Made by a program: the position numbers and the translations under genes. A stretch of DNA of 64,000 nt from Cotesia glomerata (Eukaryota; Arthropoda; Insecta; Hymenoptera; Braconidae), in contig NC_058165.1 in the NCBI RefSeq assembly GCF_020080835.1, positions 7,725,771-7,789,770 of the forward strand, written 5' to 3'. A model generated the notes under the pieces. It was not told the origin of the DNA and did no database searches. It saw nothing but the letters and a program-made list of their open reading frames with translations. Below are positions 22,289 to 33,500 of this stretch, piece by piece. Within the stretch, counting starts at the first letter, position 1, and each line of letters opens with the position of its first letter.

Positions 22289-23743
22289 AAAATATATATT
22301 TATATGAAATATCGTGAATACAGGTGCCTGTTCTCACGCAAACATACGTAGATGTACTTATTTTTATTTTGTTGGTAACTTTTTTTAAAAAACTAAAATG
22401 TTGAGTAGCTAACTTCAGGGTGTCGGTTTTTCGTGACGGTGTGCGCGCGCATCGTAAAAATTTACCCTCATCATTTTTGCCTAGCGCGACAAAAGAAGTA
22501 TAACTTCAAAATTTTTTTTTGCATTTTTGCACGTTTCATTCAAAAATACGTTGATTCCCGAAAGAAAAATTTTTTTGTACGTCCTTACGGCTCCCGGGAC
22601 TTATCTCGGATGCCATGTGAATGTGAGCCTAAAGTTTGTAGCGAACTTACGAAAACAAATGTAAATTCGACGTCCGAGGCGAAGCCGAGTTATATCCGAA
22701 AAAGTACCGGAACTAAGAGGGTTGGTAAACTTTGCGGTCTAGGACGGAAAAAACAGTTGGTGAAGTTGAGAAAAACAACCGGTCAAGTAAAATATCCCAA
22801 TCCACGTGTTTGCTACCCTCGTCTTCAACTTGGTAATTTTACACGCGGGTTGTATGTCCTACTTTCCCCCTATATGCGTAAATATCTAGTAGGTTATTTG
22901 GACGCGCCAAGGCGATTTCGGCAATCTCGATTTTACGATATTTAAACCACAAGTCTCAGGATCATATCGCAATATTGGCGTTGTTGAAAAGACGCCCCTT
23001 GGTCGCCTAATGATGTAAATAATTATTTATTGAAAAAATGTCTCGATTCGTTTCAAAATGTATCCAAAATTTTCAGTGATTCGGTTGCTGACAAAAATTA
23101 TATCCTGGAATTAAAAAACGACAAAAAATAAAAAAAATAAATAAAAGTATTTGTTTTAAATGGATGCAGCCACTTTCTATACGTGATGTCACGTGTCCGC
23201 GTTTAACCGTTACCTCGAGCTCTTTATGCAGAACCTCTCGTTTATTGTTTCCAAATTGAGAGAATAGAATAGAATCAAATAAAAGACACGTGATTGTGAT
23301 TTTGTAGAGTTGTTATTAAGCCTAAGTCTACAAAAGGTTATTTTTAGAGGATTATGTTAAATTGCGAAACAGGAAATAGCATCGATAGAATTTTTCTGTC
23401 AGCTTAATCGATGGGAGGTGTAGGAGTTTTTATTATTTAGCATTTACTGTTGATTAAAAGAGTTATTTCGTATAGTAGCAATATACATTTATAAATATAC
23501 ACAGAGTAGAAGTTGAGTGTAAAGAGCTTATCTCCACGACCGACAAAATGACGAGCATTTGCATGCGTACCCTAAGTGGCCACGCTTCAATACAGATTCG
23601 TTTCGCGCATGCAACTTTATAAATTTATGTACTCTCCATTTAAAATTACCATAATTATCCTACCGAGAACCTGAACTCAATTGAATGCTACCTCGCAAAT
23701 ATTTTTTCATTAAAAATGAATCCGAGATTAAAAAATAAATTTT
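22289..23743. other. Unassigned stretch containing one long open frame
   Basis: Apart from the open frame at 22433-22945 I see no feature. The motif GAGGCGAAGCCGAG near 22677 is a short palindrome similar to those at 25197 and 30262. Confidence 0.3.
22433..22945 (+). CDS. Unrecognised open frame, 170 codons
   Basis: It is one of the longest uninterrupted frames outside transposons. The predicted protein is very basic (many Arg and Lys) with several Cys residues in the first half and a 'KYPNPRVCYPRLQLGNFTRG' stretch. Base composition is less AT-rich than the flanks. No signal peptide, membrane segment or known domain is seen, and no ATG context supports translation. It may be a repeat that happens to be open. 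Confidence 0.2.
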   Translation: MTVCARIVKIYPHHFCLARQKKYNFKIFFCIFARFIQKYVDSRKKNFFVRPYGSRDLSRMPCECEPKVCSELTKTNVNSTSEAKPSYIRKSTGTKRVGKLCGLGRKKQLVKLRKTTGQVKYPNPRVCYPRLQLGNFTRGLYVLLSPYMRKYLVGYLDAPRRFRQSRFYDI

Positions 23744-23925
23744 TAACTTCCCGCTAAGAAAATCAATGATTTTTGGAAAATCGGGAAGTTATTCATTTTA
23801 CCTCGTTTTGCAAAAATCGAGGTTTCAACTGACCTTGACGTTTTGAAGCCCTAAGAAGCTTTCCTGACTATTTTTACGATGATGCCCGTACGTCTGTATG
23901 TATGTGTAGGTGCGCGCGCGCACGC

Positions 23926-24002
<77 letters not shown>

Positions 24003-24655
24003 CCTCTTATAACTTCTGAACGTCTTGACCGATTTGATCGCAGTTGGTGTCATTCGAAAGGGCTTCGCCAAACTTAGATTTCCGGTGAGTTGGAACAAAT
24101 TCGGACTGGTAGATTTCGAGAAACTGCAAAAAAAGTGAAAAAAAAAGTTGTTTTTTTTCATTTTCTCGAAATATCTCCGAATCGGCTGAACCGATCAACT
24201 TCAAACATTAATCAGCTCTTAACCTGGAAAATCCGCATCGATCGCCACCAAATGCGTCAGAATTGGTTGATGCGTTCGTGAGATATCGTTGTCGAAAAAA
24301 ATGGAAAAAAGTGTTTTTTTGTAATAACTCCGAAATGTTTTATCAGATCAATTTTTTTTGTTTCAAATTTTCTGTAGAGCTCAAAAAACCACGTCGATCG
24401 TCGCCAACCTTGTGAAAATCGGTTGATTCATTCAAAAGTTATAGCAGTTTGAAAATTTTAAAAATCGTGTTTCATCGAACTTTGATAAGACTTTTGAGTT
24501 CAGATAGCTCAAAATGATACAAAAATGATATTTTTGAGCTCGAAGAGCTCAAAAACGTAATAAGTGCAATTTTGAACGCTTAAGTATAGAATTAGCGGGA
24601 AGTTGCTGGGATGGCCTTTAGGGTCAACGGTTTGAAAAATTTTGATTTTGATTTT
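23744..24655 (+). repeat. CGGGAAGTT repeat with (TG)n microsatellite, near complete
   Basis: It starts AACTTCCCGCTAAGAAAATC, has the internal complement AAATCGGGAAGTTATT, a long GC/TG microsatellite at 23911-23999, several degenerate 'AACCGATTxxAT/CGNNACCAAnTG' units, GAGCTC palindromes near 24535-24555, and ends AGCGGGAAGTTGCTGGGATG. This is the least interrupted copy and shows the full architecture of the family. No coding gene is present. Confidence 0.8.
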
Positions 24656-25045
24656 TCTGCACACTGATAGAAGAATTCGTTAATATTTATTAAGCTTTAT
24701 TGATGATCAATAAATGATTTTTTAACACTGGATATTAAAGAATATTTATTAAAAGTTAATAAATCATCCATTAAATTGCCAGAAAAAAAAATTGATGCAA
24801 AAAAAATTCTTGAACTAAGAAAATTCGCAACTAGACAGCCGACTTTCTTGCTTTAAAAACTTTTTTTTTTGTTTTTAAATTCTTGCTTCAAAAGTATAAG
24901 TTTTTAACTCAATATAATCTAATTCCCAAACCAACAAACATAGTTTATTCGGATTAATTAAAATTTAAACACCAGATGGCGCGTTTTCATTCTTTACATC
25001 AGAAAACCGTCTTCACGTTTAATTATTATTTTAATTCATCAATAA

Positions 25046-25147
25046 ATACTATTTTTCTGCCCTCCGGCCGGAAAATGGCAACTTTCTGGCCGCTGCGCTA
25101 AACAAAGTTGCCACATTCCGGCTACGTCGAGCAGAAAAATAGTATAA
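25046..25147. repeat. Long imperfect palindrome 1
   Basis: The left arm begins ATACTATTTTTCTGC and contains ATGGCAACTTT; the right arm contains AAAGTTGCCACATTCCGG and ends GCAGAAAAATAGTAT. The arms are about 45 bases each. Confidence 0.7.
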
Positions 25148-25157
25148 ATACTTTGGC

Positions 25158-25252
25158 CAGTAAAAAGTAAAGCCTCAGACCACATGTTTGTCAACCTCGG
25201 CTTCGCCTCGGACAACAATTACATGTGATCTGAGACATTTCTTATTTTACTG
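25158..25252. repeat. Long imperfect palindrome 2
   Basis: AGTAAAGCCTCAGACCACATGT pairs with ACATGTGATCTGAGAC further right, with the centre CCTCGGCTTCGCCTCGG forming a small inner hairpin. It directly follows palindrome 1. Confidence 0.65.
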
Positions 25253-25960
25253 AACTAGATGTGTAATATACTATATTTACTAAATAACCTAAAAATGTCT
25301 GTCGTTAATAATTTAATCATAAAATATTCAGATATTAAAAAATAACTAGTTTCTTATAATTTGGAAATTGTTTGGAAATCAAATTTTTATATGAGAAAAA
25401 TAATACAAAGTGTACAATTGTAACCACATGTAATCTCTCATATTTTTAAAGAAAAATTTTTATAAATAAAAAAATGTATTTAATTTTATAATCTAGATTT
25501 GATATAAATTTTATAGAAATTTACCAGTTAATAATTTAAGAATATAAAGATGTATTTTTGAAGCACATTAAATAATAACCTGATTTAAAAAATTTTGTAC
25601 TCTTAAGAAACGTCGGCATTAATACATAATAATAATATATTATCTTGAATCAATTTTTCTGGCCTCAAATCAAGAAAAAAATATACTTGGGTGAAATGTA
25701 TCTCCATCAAGAGTAATGATTTATTAATTCAAATGTAACGTTTTCTTCAATTAAGAGATGAAAATATTTTGAATTATTACTGAAATTTTGAAGAACAATA
25801 CTTACTTGAACTAAGTTATTTTTCTTTTTGTGTGCGACTTATTAGCGGTTAACAAATCGTTTATTAAACACGATTAATTAAATGTTAATAAATTTTTGTT
25901 TATAATTAATTGATGTTTATTAACTATTAAGAAATGTATTTTTTCCAAAAAAGAAATATG

Positions 25961-28404
25961 TAAATATATTTTAATTCAATTTAATAAGTGGAAAAATTAA
26001 GAAGTGAAAATTAAAAAAAAAAGTTTTATTCATGGCCAAAAAAAATCGATCAGGATTGAGAATCGAAAATCCGTTGGTAATCTCACAATAATCTCTTTTG
26101 CGTTGTCGGGTTTTATCCTAATGATGACAAATGACGGCGTAAATCACATGACACTTCTTGCGCTCTAAAATTATCATGATCATAAGCCTACAGATCTTGT
26201 CACTAAGCTTAATACACACTCAACCTTTATCATCATCACCATCAGTAACACCATTTTTATCACTATCATCATATCATCTCAGCCAATGGTGATTGTAACT
26301 GTTTGCATGCTACAATTGTTCCTGAGACATCCGCAATTCGCTTTTCCCACACTTGTCTAATTTAACATGTCAAAATTAACCATTACTCGCCCACCAATCT
26401 CCATCTCCATCTCCATTTCACCATCAATATTCTCTTATGCTTCTGTTGCACTCAAAAGAAACTATTTTCTTCAAGAGAAATTATTTTTATCCAAGAAAAA
26501 AAATTATTTTTAAGAGAAATTTATGCTTACATTCAAGAACTTCTTCTTGAAATTCATTTGTAAGTAAATTATCAAAGATAAAAAATTTTCTCTACAAAAT
26601 TCAATTTTCTACAAAAAAGATTTCTTATAAATTTTTCATATTTTCAATATTTTACCCGTTGTTTAGAATTCAATTCTTCACAATGGATCCTGGTGTAAAT
26701 AATCTATCTAAAAAAATTTTTAAAAATTAATTGCATTAATAGGCATTAAATAAAAAAAAATTAATGTAAAATCAATAAAACTAAAATTTCTTGAATTCAA
26801 CAAACATAATAAAGATTATTCTCGGTTAAAAATAGAAAAAACGAGCATATTATCTGAAAATTAACAATAATTAATAAAAATCAAACTAAATTGTTGTTAC
26901 TGCGTACATTTTTCTAAATAATTCATTAATTAAATAAAGTTGATCCATTTTACACACGTCACTGTCAAACTGAATCTCAGTGCAGTACAAACTCGTTATA
27001 AGTTACATCGGATGATCTACTCACTCTTACAGTTATATTTTTATCTATATCTCTATCTATATATGAAATATTTCATGTAAGTAGAAAAAAGAAAGAAATA
27101 TAACCAAGTTGTATTGTACCATCAATCGTAAATGATCAGCGAAAACAAAACATAGTTAGTAACAAATGACTAATGTCAGTCGCGGTAGCGAAAGCATTTG
27201 CTCCCGCTGTTATAGAAGGCGAATGTGTAGCTTAATCAATGCACGAATCTTTAACTTTCTGCCTCGAAATAGGTGCAAAAGATGCGTACTTTCGACCGAG
27301 GTATAAAAAAAAAGATTTCCTATCACTTTCTTATACCCTTAATATTTGTCCCGTAATTTAAATTCAATCCTTACTGTGGATTCTAATGTGAATAATCAAT
27401 TACAAGCTACTGCACGGAAAAATTATTTCTGAAGCATTAAAATCAGAATTGAGAGTGAAGTATCAAAAATACGACGAAATTAATGAAAATTTTTTTTGTA
27501 GAAAATTAAATTTCCGATAAAAAAAGTCTCATATATTTTTCATATTTCTAATGTTTTTGTCGATATTTGAATCTCAAATATTTTTGACTTTTTTCTCAAA
27601 ATTGTTGAATTTCTACCAAACTTGGGCGCCAAAAAAAATGATCTAAGCCAGCCTGAGAATCTTTTTTTGTACAAAGAAAAGCTAACTTTTACTTAAAATA
27701 TTTTTCTTAGACGCACGTAAAAAATACAATATGTAAACGAATAAAATTTAAAAAATTGAAAATGCACGGCTCATAGGGCCACCAAAAAATCTAAAAAAAC
27801 TAACGCTTAATTTTCCTGACTTTCACTTAGGTGAAAAAAAAAAAAAGAAATTAATAGCTATCCATCTCGAAAATCAATATTACAGTAATTGTGCTCAGTG
27901 TTATGATTGAATAAATAAATAAATAGCAGGCTGTCATGCCCGGAGCTGAATCGAGTCGACCCCATAATATCAATAAAACCTCTACTCAGACACCTTTTAC
28001 CTCACACTCATAATAACGTTAATCCACATTATAATAACGATTATCTCAGCCATAAAAATCAGACTTTTAATGCATAATAATAAATAATAAAATTAATCAG
28101 TGAATGTAAGTCGATTGTATCTCGCGACCTTGCGGTATGTAACATGAGACTCGTGCCCCATATATGCGGGTGTTGCCGTAGAACAGTCCAAATCAACAAT
28201 GTTTATAATTATCTTCTTGACCTTGTAATCTTTTTTTTTTAAATTACAACAATTATAAAGAAAAAATTATACAATTTCTCTTTCTTCCAAATAAATTAAA
28301 GGTACAAAAAAATTAATTAACTGCTTTTGTTTCATTTACCCTATTTCGAAATCGGGAACGTGCACGTGCGAGGTGCGCACGTGTCCCGCTCTCGCAAATA
28401 TATT
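25961..28404. other. Unassigned AT-rich stretch
   Basis: No gene is recognised. 26100-26420 and 26930-27300 look like ordinary unique sequence, less AT-rich than the rest. The segment 27480-27560 resembles one monomer of the about 185-bp repeat at 6240-6990. Confidence 0.3.
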
Positions 28405-28605
28405 TTACTGATAGAAAAAATTATTAACTGTTAATGAATAAATTTATTTGGAAATAATTTTTTGATTTATGAAAAATAACTAAATATTTACTAACAGTTG
28501 ATAAATTGTATTCCATAAATGATTATTTAATAATTAATATATATTTACCAGTAAGAAATATTCATCAACTGTTAATTAATCTTATTTGGTAAACTAGAAT
28601 TCAAC
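28405..28605. mobile_element. Short TTAATAAAT-type MITE remnant
   Basis: TACTGATAGAAAAAATTATT followed by AACTGTTAATGAATAAAT faces inverse units ATTCATCAACTGTTAATTAA near 28560-28590. The ends are degenerate. Confidence 0.4.
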
Positions 28606-29389
28606 GTACGCGCACGCCTAATTGCTGGCTACATGTGTATTATAAAAATAAAAAAAAGAAACCACAATAAATGCAACATTTTTTTGACTTTATTTGAGCG
28701 ATGTAGTAAAATCGTCTCCTTTTAATCGCAATCTAAAAGAAAAGATCTAAACAATTTTGAATTCTCATAAAAATCAATATTTCGAAATTTTTGAAACCTT
28801 ATTTCTAACAATTATTAATTATAATTAATAATATTCTTGATGTTATTATCTCTTATCGTGTTAATTTTATTCGAATCTCAACGTACAACTTTACGAAATA
28901 AAATGAACTTTTTGGTTTCTCATGAGAAATAATAATGAAAACAAAAATTTTTATGGACTATAAAATACTGAGTTGAATATCTATTATATTATACATTGCC
29001 TACTCCCCATCAAAAAGTGGGAAAATTTTGAAATTTAAAAAATCGTGAAAATCAAAGTCCGCTATGAAATTTTTGGCTCATTTTTTTTACAGAGTACCTC
29101 TTACTAATCTTAAAATATCCTGAAATTTTCAAGAGGGTGTTTTTTTTTTATTCAAAGATATAAATTTTTGAATTCGGGAAAAAAAATTTTTTTTTTTTAA
29201 ACTCCGGATGATGTTAAATAATTAATTAATTTTGTTATTCTCAATAATAAAAAAATTCAAATATGATCTGTACTACCATCAAGTTGGTCAACAGGAAAAG
29301 TTGTAAGTATTTTTGACGCATTAACATGCATGATAAAAAAGCTGAAAGAAAAAGTACAACAAAATGATATTTTATTTATTCCTGACTAG
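28606..29389. other. Unassigned AT-rich stretch
   Basis: No coding region, RNA gene or defined repeat is recognised. Sequence is strongly AT-rich with A and T runs. Confidence 0.3.
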
Positions 29390-29589
29390 CAGTTCGCCCT
29401 GGCTTTGCACGGGCGTATAACAAAAATTTCAAAATTAATTATAATAAAATATAGCCTATGCTACCCGGGGATAGTGTAACTTTCCAACAGTGAAAGAATT
29501 TTTCAAATCGGTTCAGTAGATTCGGAGCCTATTCAATGCAAACAAACAAACAAACAATCAAATCTTTCTTTATAATATTAGTAGAGATG
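29390..29589 (+). mobile_element. Retroposon tail (widespread insect type)
   Basis: The block 'CTAGCAGTTCGCCCTGGCTTT... TAGCCTATGCTACCCGGGGAT ... CAAATCGGTTCAGTAGATTC ... AACAAACAAACAAACAATC' ending TATAATATTAGTAGAGAT is of a kind found at the 3' end of non-LTR or SINE-like retroposons in many insects. No coding part is attached. Family name is not certain. Confidence 0.45.
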
Positions 29590-29597
29590 AAAACAAA

Positions 29598-29946
29598 GAC
29601 CACTCTTTACTGAAAGCTGTTGAAGATAGAATCCAAAAGTTTTTTAAAAGTCAAAATATCAATCGAGAATTACCCAGCAAAAAAGAATACAAATCTATTA
29701 TTTAAAATGTTCAACGAGTGCAAAAGCAAAAACGGTTAGTATTGGGTAACAACCGAAATTTACCAATCGTTTAAACAAAAATATCCATTTGATAAACTAG
29801 GTTTTTCAAAATTTGCGAGTTTAAGACCACCTGAATGTGTTCTTGCTGATGTATCTGATACTCACGTAGTTTGCCTTATTGACGAAAATTTTAAACTTTT
29901 ATTTGATGGTGCAAAACTTGGAATTATAAATATCGGGATTGCATAA
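29598..29946 (+). pseudogene. Fragment of a conserved mobile-element-type gene, broken
   Basis: Translated in two frames, the segment reads 'LLKAVEDRIQKFF', 'ELPSKKEYKSI', a stop, then after a shift near 29750 'QSFKQKYPFDKLGFSKFASL' and 'RPPECVLADVSDTHVVCLI'. The SKFxxLRPxxC plus THxVC pattern belongs to an uncharacterised protein type present in many copies in arthropod genomes. Only the middle is present. It adjoins the retroposon tail, and no element boundaries are visible. Confidence 0.45.
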
Positions 29947-29948
29947 AT

Positions 29949-30183
29949 AGTATATTACACTACGAGGGCAGAAAGTTGAGATCCCTGCACTCAAAGCGAG
30001 GAGCCTATATTTTTACAAATATAAATAATGCTGTGAAGTGGGAAAGAATAGGAGTTACGGTAATTATTACGTGAAGCGTTCCACATTCACGTAACAGGAT
30101 ATTGGTAGGAAAGAATTGAGAAAGGAATGTGGAGAGGATCATCTTAGCAATTTCTCAAATTTCTGCCCTTGTAGTGTATACTA
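29949..30183. mobile_element. Foldback element TAGTAT...ATACTA holding the 132-bp repeat
   Basis: The left end TAGTATATTACACTACGAGG followed by GCAGAAA is matched by the inverse at the right end (TTTCTGCCCTTGTAGTGTAT then ACTA). Between them lies copy 2 of the 132-bp repeat. Related palindromes with TAGTAT ends occur at 44307-44414 and 61798-61927. Confidence 0.6.
30015..30146 (+). repeat. 132-bp dispersed repeat, copy 2
   Basis: Same orientation and length as 1153-1284 with two differences. Here it forms the core of a foldback element, while copy 1 sits near a tRNA-like sequence. Confidence 0.85.
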
Positions 30184-30233
30184 GTTTTCTTGCTATGCGG
30201 TCGAAAGTACGCAAAAAATTGCGTTGAAAAAAA

Positions 30234-30310
30234 TTGATGCCTGCTCTCGACATTTGCGGCACGAGCGAAGCGAGTGCTGCTGGTCGGGGGGGGGGGGGGG
30301 CAGGCATCAA
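30234..30310. repeat. Hairpin with a 15-G tract
   Basis: TTGATGCCTGC at 30234-30244 pairs with GCAGGCATCAA at 30300-30310. Inside are CGAGCGAAGCGAGTGC and a run of 15 G residues at 30286-30300, striking in such AT-rich DNA and a possible quadruplex-former. Confidence 0.7.
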
Positions 30311-30389
30311 ATACACCTGTCAATAAAGATATTAATATATAATCTATCATATTACTACTTTCTTTTGAGAAAAGATCTTGATTTAATTA

Positions 30390-30480
30390 ATTAAAGCCTG
30401 GCTTACAAGCTTGGCCTAGAGTTTTACATAGTTGGGCCAAGCCTGGGCCAGGCTAGGCCCCGTGGTACTATTCTCTATGG
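30390..30480. repeat. Fragment of the GGCCAAG array family
   Basis: TTGGGCCAAGCCTGGGCCAG and GGCTAGGCC motifs match the arrays at 2413-2720 and 3580-4262. Confidence 0.5.
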
Positions 30481-30764
30481 GTTACAAAAATAAATTTGAA
30501 AAACCTGGAAATGGTAAAATTTTTAATCCTGCATAACTTTTCGAAAAAAATTTTTTTAATTTTTTCCTTTGGCACAACCTTGTTTTATGATAAAAGTAAA
30601 CTTGAGACCAAATTTCATCCAAATCGGAAGGGGTCGATTCCAACTATTGGTCGATTTGACATGGAATGACCCAGATATATTTTATCATTGGATAAAATTT
30701 TATCCTGGATTGAAAAACTGGCCCTTAAAGTACTTTTGAAAAATTTTAAATAACTTTTGAAAAA

Positions 30765-31620
30765 ATCAATTTTTAACTCAATTTATTTTTTAATCTTGTC
30801 ACCTGCCTTACGAAAGGTTGCAGAATAAAAATTGCACCTCAACATTGTTTTGTTTAATTATAATTAATTTTTTTCGGCTGGCAATTAAGGAAATTTTCTG
30901 TCCTTTAAGCAGACATCTAAGGTAGAAGTACTGTTTTTGGCCACCTTAGCACCGTTTTTGGCCAGTTAACATTTAAATTACTTTATAAAAAATTATAATA
31001 TTATAACCATATTTTTGTTGAGTTTTAAAAAATGTATGTTAAAACAAATTGAGTTTATTAATATAAATGCATTTCTATCGTTTATTTTAACAATAAATGG
31101 CCATAAACGGTGCAGTGGCCACAAACGATACTTCTACCTTATAATAATTTATTTGTCAATACAGCTTAAAGACAGCTGATATATCAGTATACTATATAGT
31201 ATACTATACTCGGTTTTTTCGCAGGCTGACCGTCAGTGATACAGTCTTGAATTAGTAATTTTTTTATGATTCCCTTTTCGGAACAAAAGAGGGCGTTCAA
31301 TTAGTGTGAAAAACATACTATCCGCGGGAAAATTTATAGGAGCTTTAAAATTGAACTGTAAATAAAACATATTTAATTTGTTTGTAATTTTTAATTACTA
31401 ATTAACTTATTATTAAAATTATTTTTAAAATTTATTCTTCTAGTGTACCGTAGATAATTTTTTTTTCTCTATTGACGTTTGACATAAAATAATTAAAAAT
31501 TTGAAAATAGTATTAAAGTTATTGGTGAAAAATTGTTGTATACTTAAACCTGTTCTGATCAATATTTATGTTTGATACGAGTGTTTAAGCCATGCATATT
31601 TGGTTTCACCAAACTTTTTA
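30765..31620 (+). repeat. Dispersed repeat family, copy C
   Basis: Direct match to copy A (4540-5230), including TTTTTTTCGGCTGGC, the CAGCTGA site near 31173 and the GTGTACCGTAGATAATTTTT region. About 200 extra bases around 30920-31140 are absent from A. No coding region. Confidence 0.7.
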
Positions 31621-33169
31621 ATTTATTTATTTATTTTAATAATAGAGAATGAACAAAATTAAAAAATGCAGAGGCGTGAGGCGGAACAATGTCAATTTTT
31701 TTCTCCTGAAAAAACAAGCGGAGAGGATCAAGACCTTTGTCGTCAAGTGAGTGAAGCATCGCCTGGAGGCTGCGGCCCAGAAAATTTTATCAGGTCAGTC
31801 TGTTTTGCGTGGGAGCGTCTCCTCGGGGCTTGCTTTTGAATTTTTTTCTAACTGTTCAGCGAATGTCACTATAAGAATTGGAACTATGCAGTTCAAGGGA
31901 AACTTTACTTTTATTTAAATTATAATGTAATAAATAATAACTAGAAACGGATATTGAAGAAATGAGTACACGCGACACAATCGCGTGGTTTTATTCGATG
32001 ATTATCGTCCAATTGACCTCGATAGAGAAAGAGAACAGTGAACAGCGTCCGGCAATTCTGGAGAATAAGCTACGATTTTTGAGGTTTTTAAAGTTTTGGC
32101 TTTGTGGGAGCTCTTTTGTTTATCGAGTCTATTATAGATGAGCAACGCTTCTTTGATAGGTGATGGTAATTAAGATGTTAAAGGGTATTAAATAGAAGAA
32201 AGTGGAAGAATAGCCAGAAAATTTAAAAGAGATACTTTTATGATTTAAAAAAAAAGTTAAATTGCTGGAAGATATTTTCTTGTAAAAAATTTTTTAATAA
32301 CGCTCTACACTTTTTTCTCTTTCGTCTTCTATTGAACTAACTGACGTATCTCTGTCATACTTCTACAACTAATGAAATCTTAAAACGCATTTTATGCATA
32401 AGTAAATGAAAATTTTCAAAAAGGGTGCTTCACTATTCGATAGATAATTGAATTATTTTTTCGAAATTTTATCTTATACATGAGCTAAACACGTTTAAAA
32501 ATTAACTATCAACCGCTCAAGAGAATTTTTTCTAGAAATTTTGTAAATACATGAAAAGATTTATAATTAATTTTCATAATTTATTTTTAGGTAAAAAAAT
32601 ATTTCAAAACTTTGGAAAATCCATAAGTGAACGACTCATTATGCTTAGTAATATAAATGTTTATCATATGGATAAATATATCCCCATGCATGTTAATTTC
32701 ACATGAATACATAATAGGTATGACTTTAGCTTAACAGACTTTTAGCTTTTTATTTTATTTTGTTTATCGATTATAATTAAACGATACTAAGTTACATAGC
32801 TAGTCGCTACAAAGAACCTACAATTCCTCAAAAAAATTTATTAAAAACAAAATTGAAGTTAGTTAATGAATTTTTTGGTAAGTTCCAGTCTTTTCCGATT
32901 TTATATTTGACGGACGAAAAAATTTGTTGAACTATTTTGATGTTTTGTATCCGTTTTAATTGTTTTAAATATTTTTTTAAAAAGTATAGAATAAAGGTCC
33001 ATTAAATTATCTCGATAATAGTATGCAAAATATCTTGATTGCGTGAACTAAGAAGAGTATACTAATAAAAATAGTTGCCGAAATGGGGCAAACAAAATTT
33101 TTCGATCGTAAAGCACTCTCAAATGCTTCACAACATAAATCAACAAAAAGCTAAAAATTGGAATAGTAC
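31621..33169. other. Unassigned AT-rich stretch
   Basis: No gene or defined repeat is recognised. 31660-31850 is less AT-rich. Confidence 0.3.
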
Positions 33170-33289
33170 ACTGATAAAATAGTTAAATTGATTCAAGAAG
33201 AAAATGAGTTTTTGAGCCAAGAGAAAAAATCATTGAACCAAAAAAAATTAAGTTAAACCAAGAATAATTATCTTGGGTCGATAATTTTT
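33170..33289. repeat. CTTGACTCAAG-type element, left end
   Basis: CACTGATAAAATAGTTAAAT followed by 'TTTGAGCCAAGAG', 'TTGAACCAAAA' and 'AAACCAAGAATAATTATCTTGG' units match the family at 44647. The CGGGAAGTT repeat at 33290 begins inside it. Confidence 0.5.
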
Positions 33290-33500
33290 AACTTCCCGCT
33301 AAGAAAATAAAAGATTTTCAAAAATCGGGAAGTTATTGTTTTCACCCAGTTTTGCAGAAATCGAGTTTTCATCAGATCTCGACGTTTGAAGGCTACAGGA
33401 AGCTTCCCTGACTACTCCCGCGAGGTTGTCACTATATCTGTATGTATGTATGTATGTATGTATGTATGTGTGTATGTATGTGTGTGTGTGTGTGCGTGTG

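Larger units (their letters stand above)
24662..25960. mobile_element. TTAATAAAT-type foldback element (candidate)
   Basis: It begins CACTGATAGAAGAATTCGTT followed by AATATTTATTAA units and ends with inverse TTAATAAATTTTTG-type units near 25850-25950. Its right terminus is not clear. Two consecutive palindromes lie inside at 25046-25147 and 25158-25252. Confidence 0.4.

Noticed and set aside
23928..23999. Open frames of His-Thr or Cys-Val repeats across TG microsatellites (also 33426-33636, 40149-40394, 45868-46059)
   Set aside because: They are by-products of dinucleotide repeats with no flanking conserved protein; the microsatellite is part of the CGGGAAGTT repeat.
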